A stretch of 64,000 bases of DNA from an uncultured Lacinutrix sp. (GTDB taxonomy: Bacteria; Bacteroidota; Bacteroidia; Flavobacteriales; Flavobacteriaceae): positions 1 to 64,000 of the forward strand of contig NZ_CANMSJ010000008.1 in assembly GCF_947500605.1 (NCBI RefSeq). Reading direction: 5' to 3'. Below the pieces are notes generated by a model that was given only the letters and a program-made list of their open reading frames with translations, had not been told where the DNA came from and did not search any database. Every line of letters starts with the position of its first letter. The first letter of the stretch is position 1. Below are positions 1 to 9,816 of this stretch, piece after piece. The position numbers and the translations under genes were made by a program.

Positions 1-480
1 GCAACGTTCGATACCGATGAAAACTCTTCAACATATTGTACTTGGGTAGTAACTGGAACACAACAAACAGAACCTGCGACAGCATGTTATGAAACAGCAA
101 CTTTTGATACCGATGAAAACTCTTCAACATATTGCACTTGGGTAGTAACTGGAACACAACAAACAGAACCTGCGACAGCATGTTACGAAACAGCAACGTT
201 CGATACCGATGAAAACTCTTCAACATATTGCACTTGGGTAGTAACTGGAACACAACAAACAGAACCTACAACAGCATGTTACGAAACAGCAACGTTCGAT
301 ACCGATGAAAACTCTTCAACATATTGCACTTGGGTAGTAACAGGAACTCAACAAACAGAACCTGCAACAGCATGTTACGAAACTGCAACGTTTGATACCG
401 ATGAAAACTCTTCAACATATTGTACTTGGGTAGTAACTGGAACACAACAAACAGAACCTACAACGGAATGCTATGAAACT
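1..480 (+). repeat. Five tandem 96-bp coding repeats
   Basis: Units start at 1, 97, 193, 289 and 385, each exactly 96 bp (32 codons). They differ by only a few, mostly silent, third-position changes, for example TTC/TTT and TAT/TAC. A sixth unit at 481 keeps only its first residues (ATFNET) before diverging. The array is cut by the window edge, so the true copy number is unknown. The near identity points to recent unequal recombination or gene conversion. Confidence 0.97.
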
Positions 481-1008
481 GCAACGTTTAATGAAACTAC
501 ATGTATGTGGGAAGTAACTAATGATGGCACAGCTATCACTTACTATGCTGATACAGATAATGATGGATTTGGAGATGCCAATAATTCGATTTTAGACTGT
601 ACTCAACCAATGGGCTACGTTTCTGATGATACCGATTGCGACGATACTAATAATTCTATTAATCCTGATGCAACTGATATTCCACAAAACGGTATTGATG
701 AAAATTGTGATGGCTTTGATGAAGAAACTTTAGGAACTATTGAATTTGAAAATGAAAACATAAGTATCAGTCCTAACCCATTTAATTCTTATATAGACAT
801 CAAACTGCCATTAAGATTAAATAATGAACGTCTATTAATTACAATTTTCGACTTAAATGGTAGAATTATTTATAGAAAGAACTCTACTCCATTAAATGGA
901 AAAATTAAAGTTACTGAATTAGAAAAATTAGATCAAGCTCCATATTTCTTAAAAATAGCTACTTCTAAAAGTATAACAATTCATACTCAAAAATTAATTA
1001 AATTTTAA
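1..1008 (+). CDS. T9SS-secreted repeat protein, 3' part only
   Basis: The reading frame is open from the first base, so this is the C-terminal 335 residues of a longer gene whose start lies outside the window. Residues 1-160 are five near-identical 32-residue repeats (ATFDTDENSSTYCTWVV start, ending PATACYET), then a degenerate sixth. Next comes a MopE-like putative metal-binding segment rich in D-x-D and DCDDT (about residues 180-240), with paired cysteines. The end, from about residue 255 (ISPNPF, then a beta-sandwich ending in LIKF), is a type A T9SS sorting domain, so the protein is exported and probably anchored on the cell surface. Function is unknown; the repeats suggest a stalk or adhesin. 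The frame and the sorting domain are certain, the role is inferred. Confidence 0.9.
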   Translation, partial: ATFDTDENSSTYCTWVVTGTQQTEPATACYETATFDTDENSSTYCTWVVTGTQQTEPATACYETATFDTDENSSTYCTWVVTGTQQTEPTTACYETATFDTDENSSTYCTWVVTGTQQTEPATACYETATFDTDENSSTYCTWVVTGTQQTEPTTECYETATFNETTCMWEVTNDGTAITYYADTDNDGFGDANNSILDCTQPMGYVSDDTDCDDTNNSINPDATDIPQNGIDENCDGFDEETLGTIEFENENISISPNPFNSYIDIKLPLRLNNERLLITIFDLNGRIIYRKNSTPLNGKIKVTELEKLDQAPYFLKIATSKSITIHTQKLIKF

Positions 1009-1029
1009 TCGAACAAATATTTTAACATC

Positions 1030-1060
1030 AAAAAAGTCGAGCCATTGCTCGACTTTTTTT
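1030..1060 (+). terminator. Rho-independent terminator
   Basis: The stem GTCGAG/CTCGAC with loop CCATTG is extended by an A tract on the left and a T tract on the right. It lies 22 bp after the stop of the repeat protein. Confidence 0.92.
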
Positions 1061-1200
1061 GTTTTTAATTCAAAAAAATCCGACGAAATACATTTTTATA
1101 AGTTTAAAAAACACTTTTAATAAAACTATAATCTTCTAAAAATCAGCAAACTGAAAACAAAACATGTATTTCATCGACTATATTTGCATTTAATAGAGTT

Positions 1201-1280
1201 TTACCGTACGTTTGCATATGAATACTAAAACAGTTTTCTTTTACCGTACGTTTGTATACGAATACTAAAATAGATTTTCC
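1201..1280 (+). promoter_or_regulatory. Two 40-bp direct repeats upstream of the LamG gene
   Basis: Two 40-bp units start at 1201 and 1241 (TTACCGTACGTTTGYATAYG core, then AATACTAAAA). Each contains TACGTTTG, a match to the Bacteroidota -7 box TAnnTTTG. A further TATATTTG lies at 1179-1186. No clear -33 TTG sits at the right spacing for either repeat. The repeats may be tandem promoters or operator sites for the gene starting at 1300; which one cannot be decided from sequence. Apart from this and the terminator I see nothing in 1009-1299. Confidence 0.55.
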
Positions 1281-1299
1281 CAAATCGACATAATCGCTT

Positions 1300-4200
1300 A
1301 TGAAAAATTATCCCCTTAAAACAACCTTACTTTTTATTATAGCATTTTACAGCTTAATTAATACTCAAACTACGAATGCACAAACTGTAACTACTCTTGG
1401 TTTTTACGATTTTGAATCTGGAAATCAAGGTTGGACTGGAGCTATGGAAGCTTACCGTAATACTAGTACTACTTATGCCTACGGTGGAAGTAATAGTTTT
1501 TGGTTAAGAGATAATCTTGGTGATGATTCTTCTATGACATCTCCATCTTACAGTTTATTTCTTTATGATAAAGTTGATGTTAAATTTTTCTTCACGGTAT
1601 CCAGCATGGAAAATGGTGAAGATTTTTTTGTTGAATACCATGATGGTGGCCTTTTTTCAAGCTGGGAGACCGTTGCTAGATTTGTATCTGGAAATGTAGC
1701 ATCAAAATCTGCAGACTTCCAAAATTCAAACTCAGTAATATACTATAGTAAGACTGCTACTTTAATGGCAGCAGATTATTCATTTTCTCTCTTAACTCCC
1801 GGTCGTTTCAGAATTCGTTGCGATGCTAGCACTATAGGTGATTACGTTATGATTGATGATATAACTATTTCTGGCACAATATTTAATACACCAACTACTG
1901 GACCAGGAGGTGTAACTAATAATCTAGATTTATGGCTAAAGGCAGATCAATTAGATGGAACAACTTATGGTTCTGATGGATCTAACGTCTCACAATGGGT
2001 AGATAATGGTAAAGGAAATCACGCTGAAGTAGTGGTACCTGGACAAGAACCTGTTTACAGAGATAATCTTTCAAAAAACATGAACTTTAATCCTGTAATT
2101 GAGTTCGAAAACGACAATACCACTGCCTATGCTGACATGACATATCTTACTAATAGAGATGAATTAAAAGGCACTGGAGGTTTTAACTCTAATGATATGT
2201 TTGTTGTTTTAATGCCAAATCCAGAAGTTACAAGCTCTATGATTCCCTTAGATACTTTTACAAGTTCTGATCCTTTGGCACAAAGTTATGCTGAAGATGT
2301 AACAGGTTTTGGATATGGTTCTTATACCGGAAGAATCTCAAACGAAAGATTAACTTATTGTATTGGGACCACTAGTGAAACAATTGATAATCCAACAGAA
2401 AATGGTTACGCAAGAGCAGATACAAATTCGGGAACAGATTACAATCAAATTCAAATAATAAATATTAGACAAAATGCAACTAATTCCGATATGGAATTAT
2501 ATTTCAATGCCAACCAAGTTGGTAATGAAACTAACGACATATCTAGATACACTACTATAAATAACGGAAGATATTGGTTAGGAAGAAGTCAATACTGGAA
2601 TGGAAGTTTTAATGGTCGTATTGCAGAAGTAATTACTTATAACTCTAGAAAATCTGATAATAACCTTACTCAAGAACACAATAGAATACAATCATATCTA
2701 GCTATTAAATACGGAATTACTTTAGGAGTTAATGGTGTTTCACAAGATTATGTAGATAGTCAAGGCAATGTAATATGGGATCAATCGGCCAACTTAGGTT
2801 TTAATTATGATATTGCAGCTATTGGTCGTGATGATATTGCAGAATTAAACCAAAAACAATCTAGCAGTATTAATAATGCTACCGATGCTACAGGTCCTAT
2901 TGAAGGTGTTTTAACCATGGGCTTAACTGAGATATATAACACAAATAGCCTAAATAAAACAAATAACACAAATACTATAGCTAATGAAAACTTTTTAGTT
3001 TGGGGAAATAACAATGCAAGTTTAGACGCAGCTCCAACCGTTATATCTGTAGATATGAGTTCAGGGATATCTGGCCTATCTACTCCTGTTAGCTTTTTAG
3101 GCATGCAGCGTATTTGGAAAGTTGTTGAAAATGGTGGAGATATTGGAAAAGTACAAATTTCTATACCACAAAATGCGATTAGGAACATTAGTCCTCCAGG
3201 TAACTATTACATGTTTGTCTCTAATACTCCTGTATTTGATCCTACTGCTGATTATAGAGTTATGGAAATTGATGGTTCAAACTTAATAACTGATTACGAT
3301 TTTAACGGAACAAAATATATTACTTTCGGATATGCTCCACAAACAATAGTAGAACGTTCTATATATTTTAATGGTACTGCTGACTACATTGACATGGAAG
3401 ATGCTTTAGATTTAAATCCATCTGGCTTTACAATTTCTTCTTGGATTAAAAGAGATGCGGCAGATAGCGGTACTGCTTCAATACTATCAAAATGCGACGA
3501 AGGATCTACAGAAGGTTATGATTTTAGAATCTTAAATAATAACAAAATTCAAATGCGTTGGATTAATGGTAATGGTACACAACAACTAGCTACTTCAACC
3601 ACAATTCCTGATGACGAATGGCACCATGTTGCCGCTATTTACAATGGTACTAGACTATACCTGTATATTGATGGCGTTTTTGATAGATCTGCAAATAGAA
3701 CTCCTCCAGTTAGTACAAACCAGTCTTTTCACATTGCTGCAGCTGGAAAAACTACGCCTACAAGACATTTTAGAGGTAATATTGACGAAGTTAGAATTTG
3801 GGATACAGAGCTAACACAAGCTCAATTGCAATACATCATGAATCAAGAAATTGAAAACAATTCAAACTTTGTAAGTGGTAAAATTGTACCTACAACAATC
3901 ACAAAAAATGATGTAGCATCAATACCATGGACAGATTTGGCCGGCTATTACCCAATGTCTATATATACATACACAAATACGAATGATGAATCAGGCAATA
4001 ATATACAAGGTGCTTTAAGAAACTTAAACACTGTAGATTTCCAAACAGCTCCATTACCTTATAAAAGTGCTGTTGGAACAAATTGGGACTTAAATTCTAC
4101 TTGGCTTAATGGAAACGTACAAACAATTCCTGGTACCACATCTATAGTAGATAATAGCATTACTGTAGATTGGAACATTGTTGAAACTAGCCATAATATA

Positions 4201-5946
4201 GATTTAGACAACGCTTCATTACCATCAGCAAACAATAACAATCGCTCAGTATTATCGCTTAACGTTATAGCAAACAAATTAACTTTAACAGGAGATACTA
4301 GTACAAACTCAGGAAACGGATTAACAGTTTCTCACTATTTAAAATTAGATGGAAAAATTGATTTAGATGGAGAGTCTCAGTTAATACAAACACATAATTC
4401 TGATTTAGATAGTGCAAGTTCTGGAACCTTAGAGCGCGATCAACAAGGTACTCAAGATTTATACACCTATAACTATTGGTCATCTCCCGTAGGAGCTAGC
4501 AACAGCACAACAAATAATAACAGCTATAATGTGCCGCAAATATTTAATGATGGATCAGATCCTAACGCTCCTTTAAATATCAATTTCATTACCAATAGCT
4601 ATAATGGAACACCGTCTGCTCCAGGAACACCAATTGGTATTGCAGATTTTTGGATTTGGAAATACGCAAATTTATCTACAAATTACTACAATTGGGAACA
4701 TGTTAGAAGCACTGGTTCTATGTTAGCTGGTGAAGGTTTCTCTATGAAAGGTGTTACAGACACAGGTAACAACTTAGCATTGTCACAAAACTATATATTA
4801 GAAGGAAAACCTAATAATGGTGCAATTACTCTTAACATAGATAACCAAAAAGATTATTTAGTTGGTAACCCTTATGCTTCTGCAATGGATGCTAATAAAT
4901 TTATTTTAGATAATACAGAAACAACAGGAGCAATTTATTACTGGGAACATTTTGGAGGTGGTACACACAATACTGTAGGATACCAAGGAGGTTACGCTAT
5001 TTACAATCTTTCTGGTGGTATTCCAGCAGTAAAATATAACTACGATACTGGTGCTCCAGACCCTACTGGTGGTAATGGGACAAAAACACCAGGACAATAT
5101 ATTCCTGTAGCACAAGGTTTCTTTATTACAGGAACAGCAGATGGTGGTTCTATTAACTTTAATAATAACCAACGTGCGTTTCAAAAGGAAAATGTAAACT
5201 CTGTATTCTTAAGAAACAGTAGTTCACAATCGAGTAGTAATACAAATAATCAATTAGACAATAGATTAAAAATTAGACTAGGTTTTATCTCTTCAGATTC
5301 GTTTAACAGACAATTACTAGTAACTAGAGACAGTAACGCAACAGAATTAATAGATTTTGGATACGATGCAGAAAATACTGAAGAATTAAATACAGATATG
5401 TTTTGGCTTGTTGATAATAACAAGTTTAGCATACAAGGTACTAATGAAATTGAAGCCGGAATTGTTCTTCCTTTAGGAATAAAAACAAATACAGACGGTA
5501 TAAATTCAATTAAAATTGATGCTTTAGAAAACGTTCCTGCTAGTTTAGAAATTTTTATCTACGATACTGTTACAGATACATTTCATGACATTAGAAACAA
5601 CCCTGATTTTTCAATAGACTTACCTGCTGGAGAATACTTAAACAGATTCGAACTTCATTTTAGTGATAGCAATACTTTAAGCACAGAAAATTTCGAAACG
5701 TCTGAAACAGGTATTCAATTCTATTTTGCAAACAATAACGAAAGTATTGTAATAAATAACCCTATGCTTAAAAACATTACTAAAGTCGAAATATTTAATA
5801 TTTTAGGTCAATCTATTGTAATGTATAATGAATTTGAAAATCAAGATTACATAAAACTTAAAACAAATAATATTAGCACTGGTAGTTATATATTAGAAAT
5901 ACAAACAAACGAAGGTAAACTATCTAAAAAGGTTTTAATAGAATAA
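1300..5946 (+). CDS. Large secreted LamG/concanavalin-like protein with T9SS sorting domain
   Basis: 1548 residues. An N-terminal signal peptide (MKNYPLKTTLLFIIAFY, cleaved near TNAQT) leads into a beta-sandwich of the MAM or carbohydrate-binding type (about 32-195). Next is a lectin-like region starting LDLWLKADQL and ending YLAIKYGITLG (about 209-474), as seen in DUF8202-type flavobacterial surface proteins. A LamG/concanavalin domain follows (about 683-848: SIYFNGTADYIDM, DDEWHHVAAIYNG, GNIDEVRIWD). After a long T9SS-protein linker, residues from about 1270 form a beta module (LKIRLGF, DRQLLV-like, IDFGYDAE), and from about 1472 a sorting domain ending KKVLIE. It is likely a surface adhesin or polysaccharide-binding protein. 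The two following genes are copies of its last 280 residues. Catalytic residues were not seen. Confidence 0.9.
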   Translation: MKNYPLKTTLLFIIAFYSLINTQTTNAQTVTTLGFYDFESGNQGWTGAMEAYRNTSTTYAYGGSNSFWLRDNLGDDSSMTSPSYSLFLYDKVDVKFFFTVSSMENGEDFFVEYHDGGLFSSWETVARFVSGNVASKSADFQNSNSVIYYSKTATLMAADYSFSLLTPGRFRIRCDASTIGDYVMIDDITISGTIFNTPTTGPGGVTNNLDLWLKADQLDGTTYGSDGSNVSQWVDNGKGNHAEVVVPGQEPVYRDNLSKNMNFNPVIEFENDNTTAYADMTYLTNRDELKGTGGFNSNDMFVVLMPNPEVTSSMIPLDTFTSSDPLAQSYAEDVTGFGYGSYTGRISNERLTYCIGTTSETIDNPTENGYARADTNSGTDYNQIQIINIRQNATNSDMELYFNANQVGNETNDISRYTTINNGRYWLGRSQYWNGSFNGRIAEVITYNSRKSDNNLTQEHNRIQSYLAIKYGITLGVNGVSQDYVDSQGNVIWDQSANLGFNYDIAAIGRDDIAELNQKQSSSINNATDATGPIEGVLTMGLTEIYNTNSLNKTNNTNTIANENFLVWGNNNASLDAAPTVISVDMSSGISGLSTPVSFLGMQRIWKVVENGGDIGKVQISIPQNAIRNISPPGNYYMFVSNTPVFDPTADYRVMEIDGSNLITDYDFNGTKYITFGYAPQTIVERSIYFNGTADYIDMEDALDLNPSGFTISSWIKRDAADSGTASILSKCDEGSTEGYDFRILNNNKIQMRWINGNGTQQLATSTTIPDDEWHHVAAIYNGTRLYLYIDGVFDRSANRTPPVSTNQSFHIAAAGKTTPTRHFRGNIDEVRIWDTELTQAQLQYIMNQEIENNSNFVSGKIVPTTITKNDVASIPWTDLAGYYPMSIYTYTNTNDESGNNIQGALRNLNTVDFQTAPLPYKSAVGTNWDLNSTWLNGNVQTIPGTTSIVDNSITVDWNIVETSHNIDLDNASLPSANNNNRSVLSLNVIANKLTLTGDTSTNSGNGLTVSHYLKLDGKIDLDGESQLIQTHNSDLDSASSGTLERDQQGTQDLYTYNYWSSPVGASNSTTNNNSYNVPQIFNDGSDPNAPLNINFITNSYNGTPSAPGTPIGIADFWIWKYANLSTNYYNWEHVRSTGSMLAGEGFSMKGVTDTGNNLALSQNYILEGKPNNGAITLNIDNQKDYLVGNPYASAMDANKFILDNTETTGAIYYWEHFGGGTHNTVGYQGGYAIYNLSGGIPAVKYNYDTGAPDPTGGNGTKTPGQYIPVAQGFFITGTADGGSINFNNNQRAFQKENVNSVFLRNSSSQSSSNTNNQLDNRLKIRLGFISSDSFNRQLLVTRDSNATELIDFGYDAENTEELNTDMFWLVDNNKFSIQGTNEIEAGIVLPLGIKTNTDGINSIKIDALENVPASLEIFIYDTVTDTFHDIRNNPDFSIDLPAGEYLNRFELHFSDSNTLSTENFETSETGIQFYFANNNESIVINNPMLKNITKVEIFNILGQSIVMYNEFENQDYIKLKTNNISTGSYILEIQTNEGKLSKKVLIE

Positions 5947-5986
5947 AAACCATATCGATTTTCTTTAAATTAAAGTACATATTTTT

Positions 5987-6017
5987 AAAATCCCTAAATT
6001 TTTTTAGGGATTTTTTT
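5987..6017 (+). terminator. Rho-independent terminator
   Basis: AAAATCCCTAAA pairs with TTTAGGGATTTT across a short T loop and is followed by a T run, 40 bp after the LamG gene. The rest of 5947-6229 is AT-rich with no visible gene. Confidence 0.9.
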
Positions 6018-6229
6018 ATTCTCAAAAACTAATCTTAAATCACAGTATATCAAAACTTTAATTAACTAGACTAAACACATTTTAAAGAAAATCAATATTT
6101 TTTTCACTCATTACAACGAATAAATAGGTTCTTAATCGATTATTTTAGTATATTTACAAAAAATATATTTTTAATCACAATATATAGCTGATCCCTCTTA
6201 AGTTATTTTTTACAAAAAAAAACCTACTT

Positions 6230-7003
6230 ATGAAAACACCTACTAACAAACCAGCTCTATTATTATTTTTAATAATAACCCTTTCTACCAACTTATTCGC
6301 ACAATCTAATGGAGACCAAAGACCAAAAGTTCGCTTAGGTTTTACATGTCCGGACAACACACACAGACAATTACTAGTCACTGCAGATGAAAATGCAACA
6401 TCTGGAATTGATTTTGGCTATGATGCCGAATTGAACACAGAAGAACCTAGTGATATGTACTGGATAATAGAAAATGGTAATTTTCTTATTCAAGGTATAG
6501 ATACTATCGATGAAAACACTACTCTTCCTTTAGGTCTTAACACCTCTTCAAATGGACTTTGTACTATTCAAATTGATGGATTAAACAATATTCCAGACTC
6601 TTTAGATATTATCCTTTTAGATAAAGAAGATAACACTTATCATAATATTAAAAATAATTCTGGTTATAGTTTTAATATCGTTTCTGGAACTTATTTAGAC
6701 AGATTCGAATTGCTTTTTAGCGAGGACAACTCTTTAAGTACAGACGATTTCGAAACATCGAAAACAGATATTCAGTTTTATTTTGCAAACAATAGCAAAT
6801 CTATTGTGATAAATAATCCTAAGCTTAAAAAAATTAATAAAGTTGAAATGTATAATGTGCTAGGTCAATCTGTAATTGTTTATAATAATCTTAAAAACCA
6901 AAACAGCATAAAACTTAACACTAACAATATAAGTGCTGGAACTTATATTATAGAAATAAAGACAAAAGATGGTAGGTTATCTAAAAAAGTCCTAATTAAA
7001 TAA
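6230..7003 (+). CDS. Small secreted T9SS protein, copy of the LamG protein C-terminal module
   Basis: 257 residues: signal peptide (MKTPTNKPALLLFLIITL, cleaved near LFAQS), a beta module (KVRLGFTCPDNTHRQLLV, IDFGYDAE, YWIIENGNFLIQGID, LPLGL, LDRFELLF) and a type A T9SS sorting domain (NKVEMYNVLGQSV to KKVLIK). The mature protein aligns end to end with residues of about 1270-1548 of the upstream LamG protein, so it is a stand-alone version of that tail. It has its own terminator on each side and is probably transcribed alone. It may be a surface module or a competitor for the sorting machinery; function unknown. Confidence 0.88.
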   Translation: MKTPTNKPALLLFLIITLSTNLFAQSNGDQRPKVRLGFTCPDNTHRQLLVTADENATSGIDFGYDAELNTEEPSDMYWIIENGNFLIQGIDTIDENTTLPLGLNTSSNGLCTIQIDGLNNIPDSLDIILLDKEDNTYHNIKNNSGYSFNIVSGTYLDRFELLFSEDNSLSTDDFETSKTDIQFYFANNSKSIVINNPKLKKINKVEMYNVLGQSVIVYNNLKNQNSIKLNTNNISAGTYIIEIKTKDGRLSKKVLIK

Positions 7004-7048
7004 CCAATATCAAGTTTTCAAATATTTTCTAAGTTTTTTTCATTATCC

Positions 7049-7085
7049 AAAGTCCTAAAGTCTTCTTTAGGGCTTTATTATTTTT
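7049..7085 (+). terminator. Rho-independent terminator
   Basis: AAAGTCCTAAAG pairs with CTTTAGGGCTTT (one G-T pair) over the loop TCTT, followed by a T-rich tract, 46 bp after the stop. The remainder up to 7299 holds no gene; a TAAATTTG (-7-like) lies at 7250-7257. Confidence 0.85.
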
Positions 7086-7299
7086 AATAAAACAGCAACA
7101 AAATACAACCTCAAACTGCGTAATACACTTATTATTAAATAATAAAAATTGTAATAATGTATTTAATCCTAAAAAAATGCAAAAAAAATCACCAAATCGC
7201 TTTTATGGGTTAATCACAGATAATATTACTCGCTACTCACTTTAAGTCATAAATTTGAGTTATTAACCTTTTAATAACGCTATTAAAAACAACCAACAA

Positions 7300-8157
7300 A
7301 TGACGGCTCCCTCGCTAAAATCACCTTTATTATCCATTCTTTTTTTAACCGCTTTCTTTAACGCATTCGCTCAAACTAATGGAGACGAAAGAATGAAAAT
7401 TCGTTTAGGGTTTTCTTCTGCAAACCAAATTCACAGACAAATATTAGTAACCGAAGACAGTAACGCAACAGCTGGTATTGACTTTGGATATGATGCTGAA
7501 AGTTTTGAAAATCATCCAGACGATATGTATTGGATGATTGGAACTAGAACCTTTTTAATTCAAGGAATAGATATTATAAATCAAGATTCTGTTCTACCTC
7601 TAGGATTGCATACTGCCACAGATGGCGTTAGCACTATATCTATAGACGAATTAATAAATGTTCCTGAAGCTTTAGAAATTGCTATTTTCGATAATAACAA
7701 TAATAGCTACCATAATATTAAAGGTAATTCTGGCTTTACTATAGACTTACCAGCTGGTATTTATTTAAACCGTTTTGAATTAAGGTTTCTAAACAATAAC
7801 GAAGATTCTACTTCTAATGAAGAAGAGGAAATTGAAGTTGAAATAGAGACAGAAGCTGAAGCTGAAGAAAATATTACAGAGATTGAAGCTAATAACGAAA
7901 CACAAGAAGTGGTTGGCACTAAATTAAAGTTACAATTTTTTAACAACACTAAGAGTATTAAAATTAATAATCCGAATTCTCAAACCATTACATCTGTAGA
8001 AATCTTTAACCTTAACGGACAATTAAAAACACAGTACAACTTAGTAACTCCCGAGCATAAAATAGTTATTCAAACAAATAATTTAAGCAAAGGAACTTAC
8101 ATTCTTGTTTTAAACACAGAGTCTAAAAGGCTATCAAAAAAAATATTAATTAAATAA
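7300..8157 (+). CDS. Small secreted T9SS protein with acidic insert, third copy of the module
   Basis: 285 residues with signal peptide (MTAPSLKSPLLSILFLTAFF, cleaved near AFAQT), the same beta module as the preceding gene (MKIRLGFSSANQ, IDFGYDAE, YWMIGTRTFLIQGID, LNRFELRF) and a T9SS sorting domain ending KKILIK. Unlike its paralogues it carries about 40 Glu-rich residues (centred on EEEEIEVEIETEAEAEE, nt 7815-7905) between module and sorting domain. The acidic stretch may be a spacer or a calcium-binding linker; this is a guess. Three successive genes with the same tail show tandem duplication and divergence. Confidence 0.87.
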   Translation: MTAPSLKSPLLSILFLTAFFNAFAQTNGDERMKIRLGFSSANQIHRQILVTEDSNATAGIDFGYDAESFENHPDDMYWMIGTRTFLIQGIDIINQDSVLPLGLHTATDGVSTISIDELINVPEALEIAIFDNNNNSYHNIKGNSGFTIDLPAGIYLNRFELRFLNNNEDSTSNEEEEIEVEIETEAEAEENITEIEANNETQEVVGTKLKLQFFNNTKSIKINNPNSQTITSVEIFNLNGQLKTQYNLVTPEHKIVIQTNNLSKGTYILVLNTESKRLSKKILIK

Positions 8158-8183
8158 TATTACAGAACATACAATATAGAAAC

Positions 8184-8217
8184 AAAAAAGCCTGAAATTA
8201 AATTTCAGGCTTTTTTT
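8184..8217. terminator. Bidirectional terminator between T9SS gene and hisS
   Basis: A perfect stem AAGCCTGAAAT/ATTTCAGGCTT with A and T tracts on either side. The genes converge here (stops at 8157 and 8235), so it can serve both strands. Confidence 0.93.
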
Positions 8218-8234
8218 ATTCAATATTATAAGTT

Positions 8235-9617
8235 TTACTTAACCGCAGTAATAAGCGTTTCTAAAGACACTTTAGTCTGCTCGCCTGTTATCATATTTTT
8301 TAAAGTATAAACCGAAGTATTCATTTCCTCCTCGCCTACTAACACCACAAATGGAATCTCTCGCTTGTTAGCGTAGTTCATTTGTTTTTTCATGTGTTTA
8401 CCGTTGGTAATTTTATCTGGATATAATTCTGCATTAATACCGTTTTTACGTAAAGATTTAACTGCTTTTAAACAAAACAACGCTTCTTTATCACCAAAAT
8501 TAATAAACATAACCTCAGTACTCTTTGCAATGGTTTCTGGAAATAACCCTAATTCTTCAAGCACTAAATAAATACGATCTAAACCAAAACTAATACCTAC
8601 ACCACTTACATTCTTTAATCCAAAGACACCTGTTAAATCAGCATATCTTCCACCGCCGCCAATAGAGCCCATTTTTACACCTTCTGGTGCAGAAACTTCA
8701 AAAATAGCACCTGTATAATAGTTAAGACCACGGGCTAAAGTAACATCTAGTTGTAGTTTTGCAGATTGTAAACCTAAACTAGAAATAGCCTCGTTTATAA
8801 AATCTAATTCTTCAATACCTTTTTTTCCTTCTTCGGAAGTACTAAGAATACCTTTTAAGCTTTCTATCTGAGCTTCAAAATCACCAGATAAAGAAAATAA
8901 TGGCTGCAATTTATCAATCCCACTTTGCGGAATACCTTTACCTAACATTTCTTCTTTTACCTTCTCCTCTCCTATTTTATCTAACTTATCTAAAGCAACA
9001 GTAAAATCGATAAGCTTATCGCTTGCTCCAATTACTTCTGCAATACCAGATAATATTTTACGGTTATTAATTTTTATAGTTGTGCCTTTTAAACCTAAAG
9101 CTGTAAATACGTTATCGTATAACTGTATAAACTCTACTTCTTGCCAAAGTGAATCACTACCAACAACATCTGCATCACATTGGTAAAATTCTCTAAAACG
9201 TCCTTTTTGTGGTCTATCTGCTCTCCAAACTGGCTGCATTTGATAACGCTTAAATGGAAATTCTATATCGTTTTGGTGCTGTACAACGTAACGCGCAAAA
9301 GGCACTGTTAAATCGTAGCGTAGTGCTTTTTCTGAGATTTTAGCTGTCGTTTTATTTGAATCTTTTTCAGCGTATAATTCATCATTTACTTTAGATAAAT
9401 AATCACCAGAATTCAAAATTTTAAAAATCAAACGATCACCTTCTTCACCATACTTTCCCATTAAAGTATCGCTATTTTCAAAACTTGGTGTTTCTATAGG
9501 TTGAAAACCAAAAGTCTGAAACTGGGATTTTATAGTGCTAAAAATATAGTTACGTTTTGCAACTTGTTCTGGATTAAAATCTCTTGTTCCTTTTGGTATG
9601 CTTGGTTTTTGTGCCAT
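8235..9617 (-). CDS. hisS: Histidine--tRNA ligase
   Basis: 460 residues, normal length. It charges tRNA-His with histidine in the cytoplasm. Class II synthetase features are clear: N-terminal [18 protein letters not shown] (about 100-111), motif 2 region [19 protein letters not shown] (about 126-144) and QCDAD, then the histidine-specific [19 protein letters not shown] and [10 protein letters not shown] (motif 3). A C-terminal anticodon-binding domain follows (VMFINFG to the end). Start [14 protein letters not shown] is the family start. It appears to be transcribed alone. Confidence 0.98.
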   Translation of the reverse strand: MAQKPSIPKGTRDFNPEQVAKRNYIFSTIKSQFQTFGFQPIETPSFENSDTLMGKYGEEGDRLIFKILNSGDYLSKVNDELYAEKDSNKTTAKISEKALRYDLTVPFARYVVQHQNDIEFPFKRYQMQPVWRADRPQKGRFREFYQCDADVVGSDSLWQEVEFIQLYDNVFTALGLKGTTIKINNRKILSGIAEVIGASDKLIDFTVALDKLDKIGEEKVKEEMLGKGIPQSGIDKLQPLFSLSGDFEAQIESLKGILSTSEEGKKGIEELDFINEAISSLGLQSAKLQLDVTLARGLNYYTGAIFEVSAPEGVKMGSIGGGGRYADLTGVFGLKNVSGVGISFGLDRIYLVLEELGLFPETIAKSTEVMFINFGDKEALFCLKAVKSLRKNGINAELYPDKITNGKHMKKQMNYANKREIPFVVLVGEEEMNTSVYTLKNMITGEQTKVSLETLITAVK

Positions 9618-9816
9618 AATAATTCCCTTAAAAAAAAGGGATCTGTTTTAGGTCTTCTCGATACGATTCCTAATATTTCAGAATCACACGAAGTGACGTT
9701 ATCTTAAATTTAGATTCCGCATCAAGTGCGGAATGACAAAAATAGAAGAATTAATTTGAAATAGTAAAGAAAATTATTTCTACTATTTATGAGATTCCTG
9801 CCTTCGCAAGAATTCG
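9618..9816. repeat. Intergenic remnants of dispersed palindromic repeats
   Basis: This gap holds two degenerate members of the repeat family seen at 16779-16863 and 35027-35495. ATTCCGCATCAAGTGCGGAAT followed by GACAAAAA lies at about 9712-9741, and ATTCCTGCCTTCGCAAGAAT at about 9793-9812. A GAATCACACGAAGTGACG stretch (about 9680) is another common flavobacterial intergenic word. No gene seen. Confidence 0.75.

Noticed and set aside
4298-5184. Minus-strand frames inside the LamG gene.
   Set aside because: No ribosome-binding context, no plausible protein, and the plus-strand gene has signal peptide and domains.
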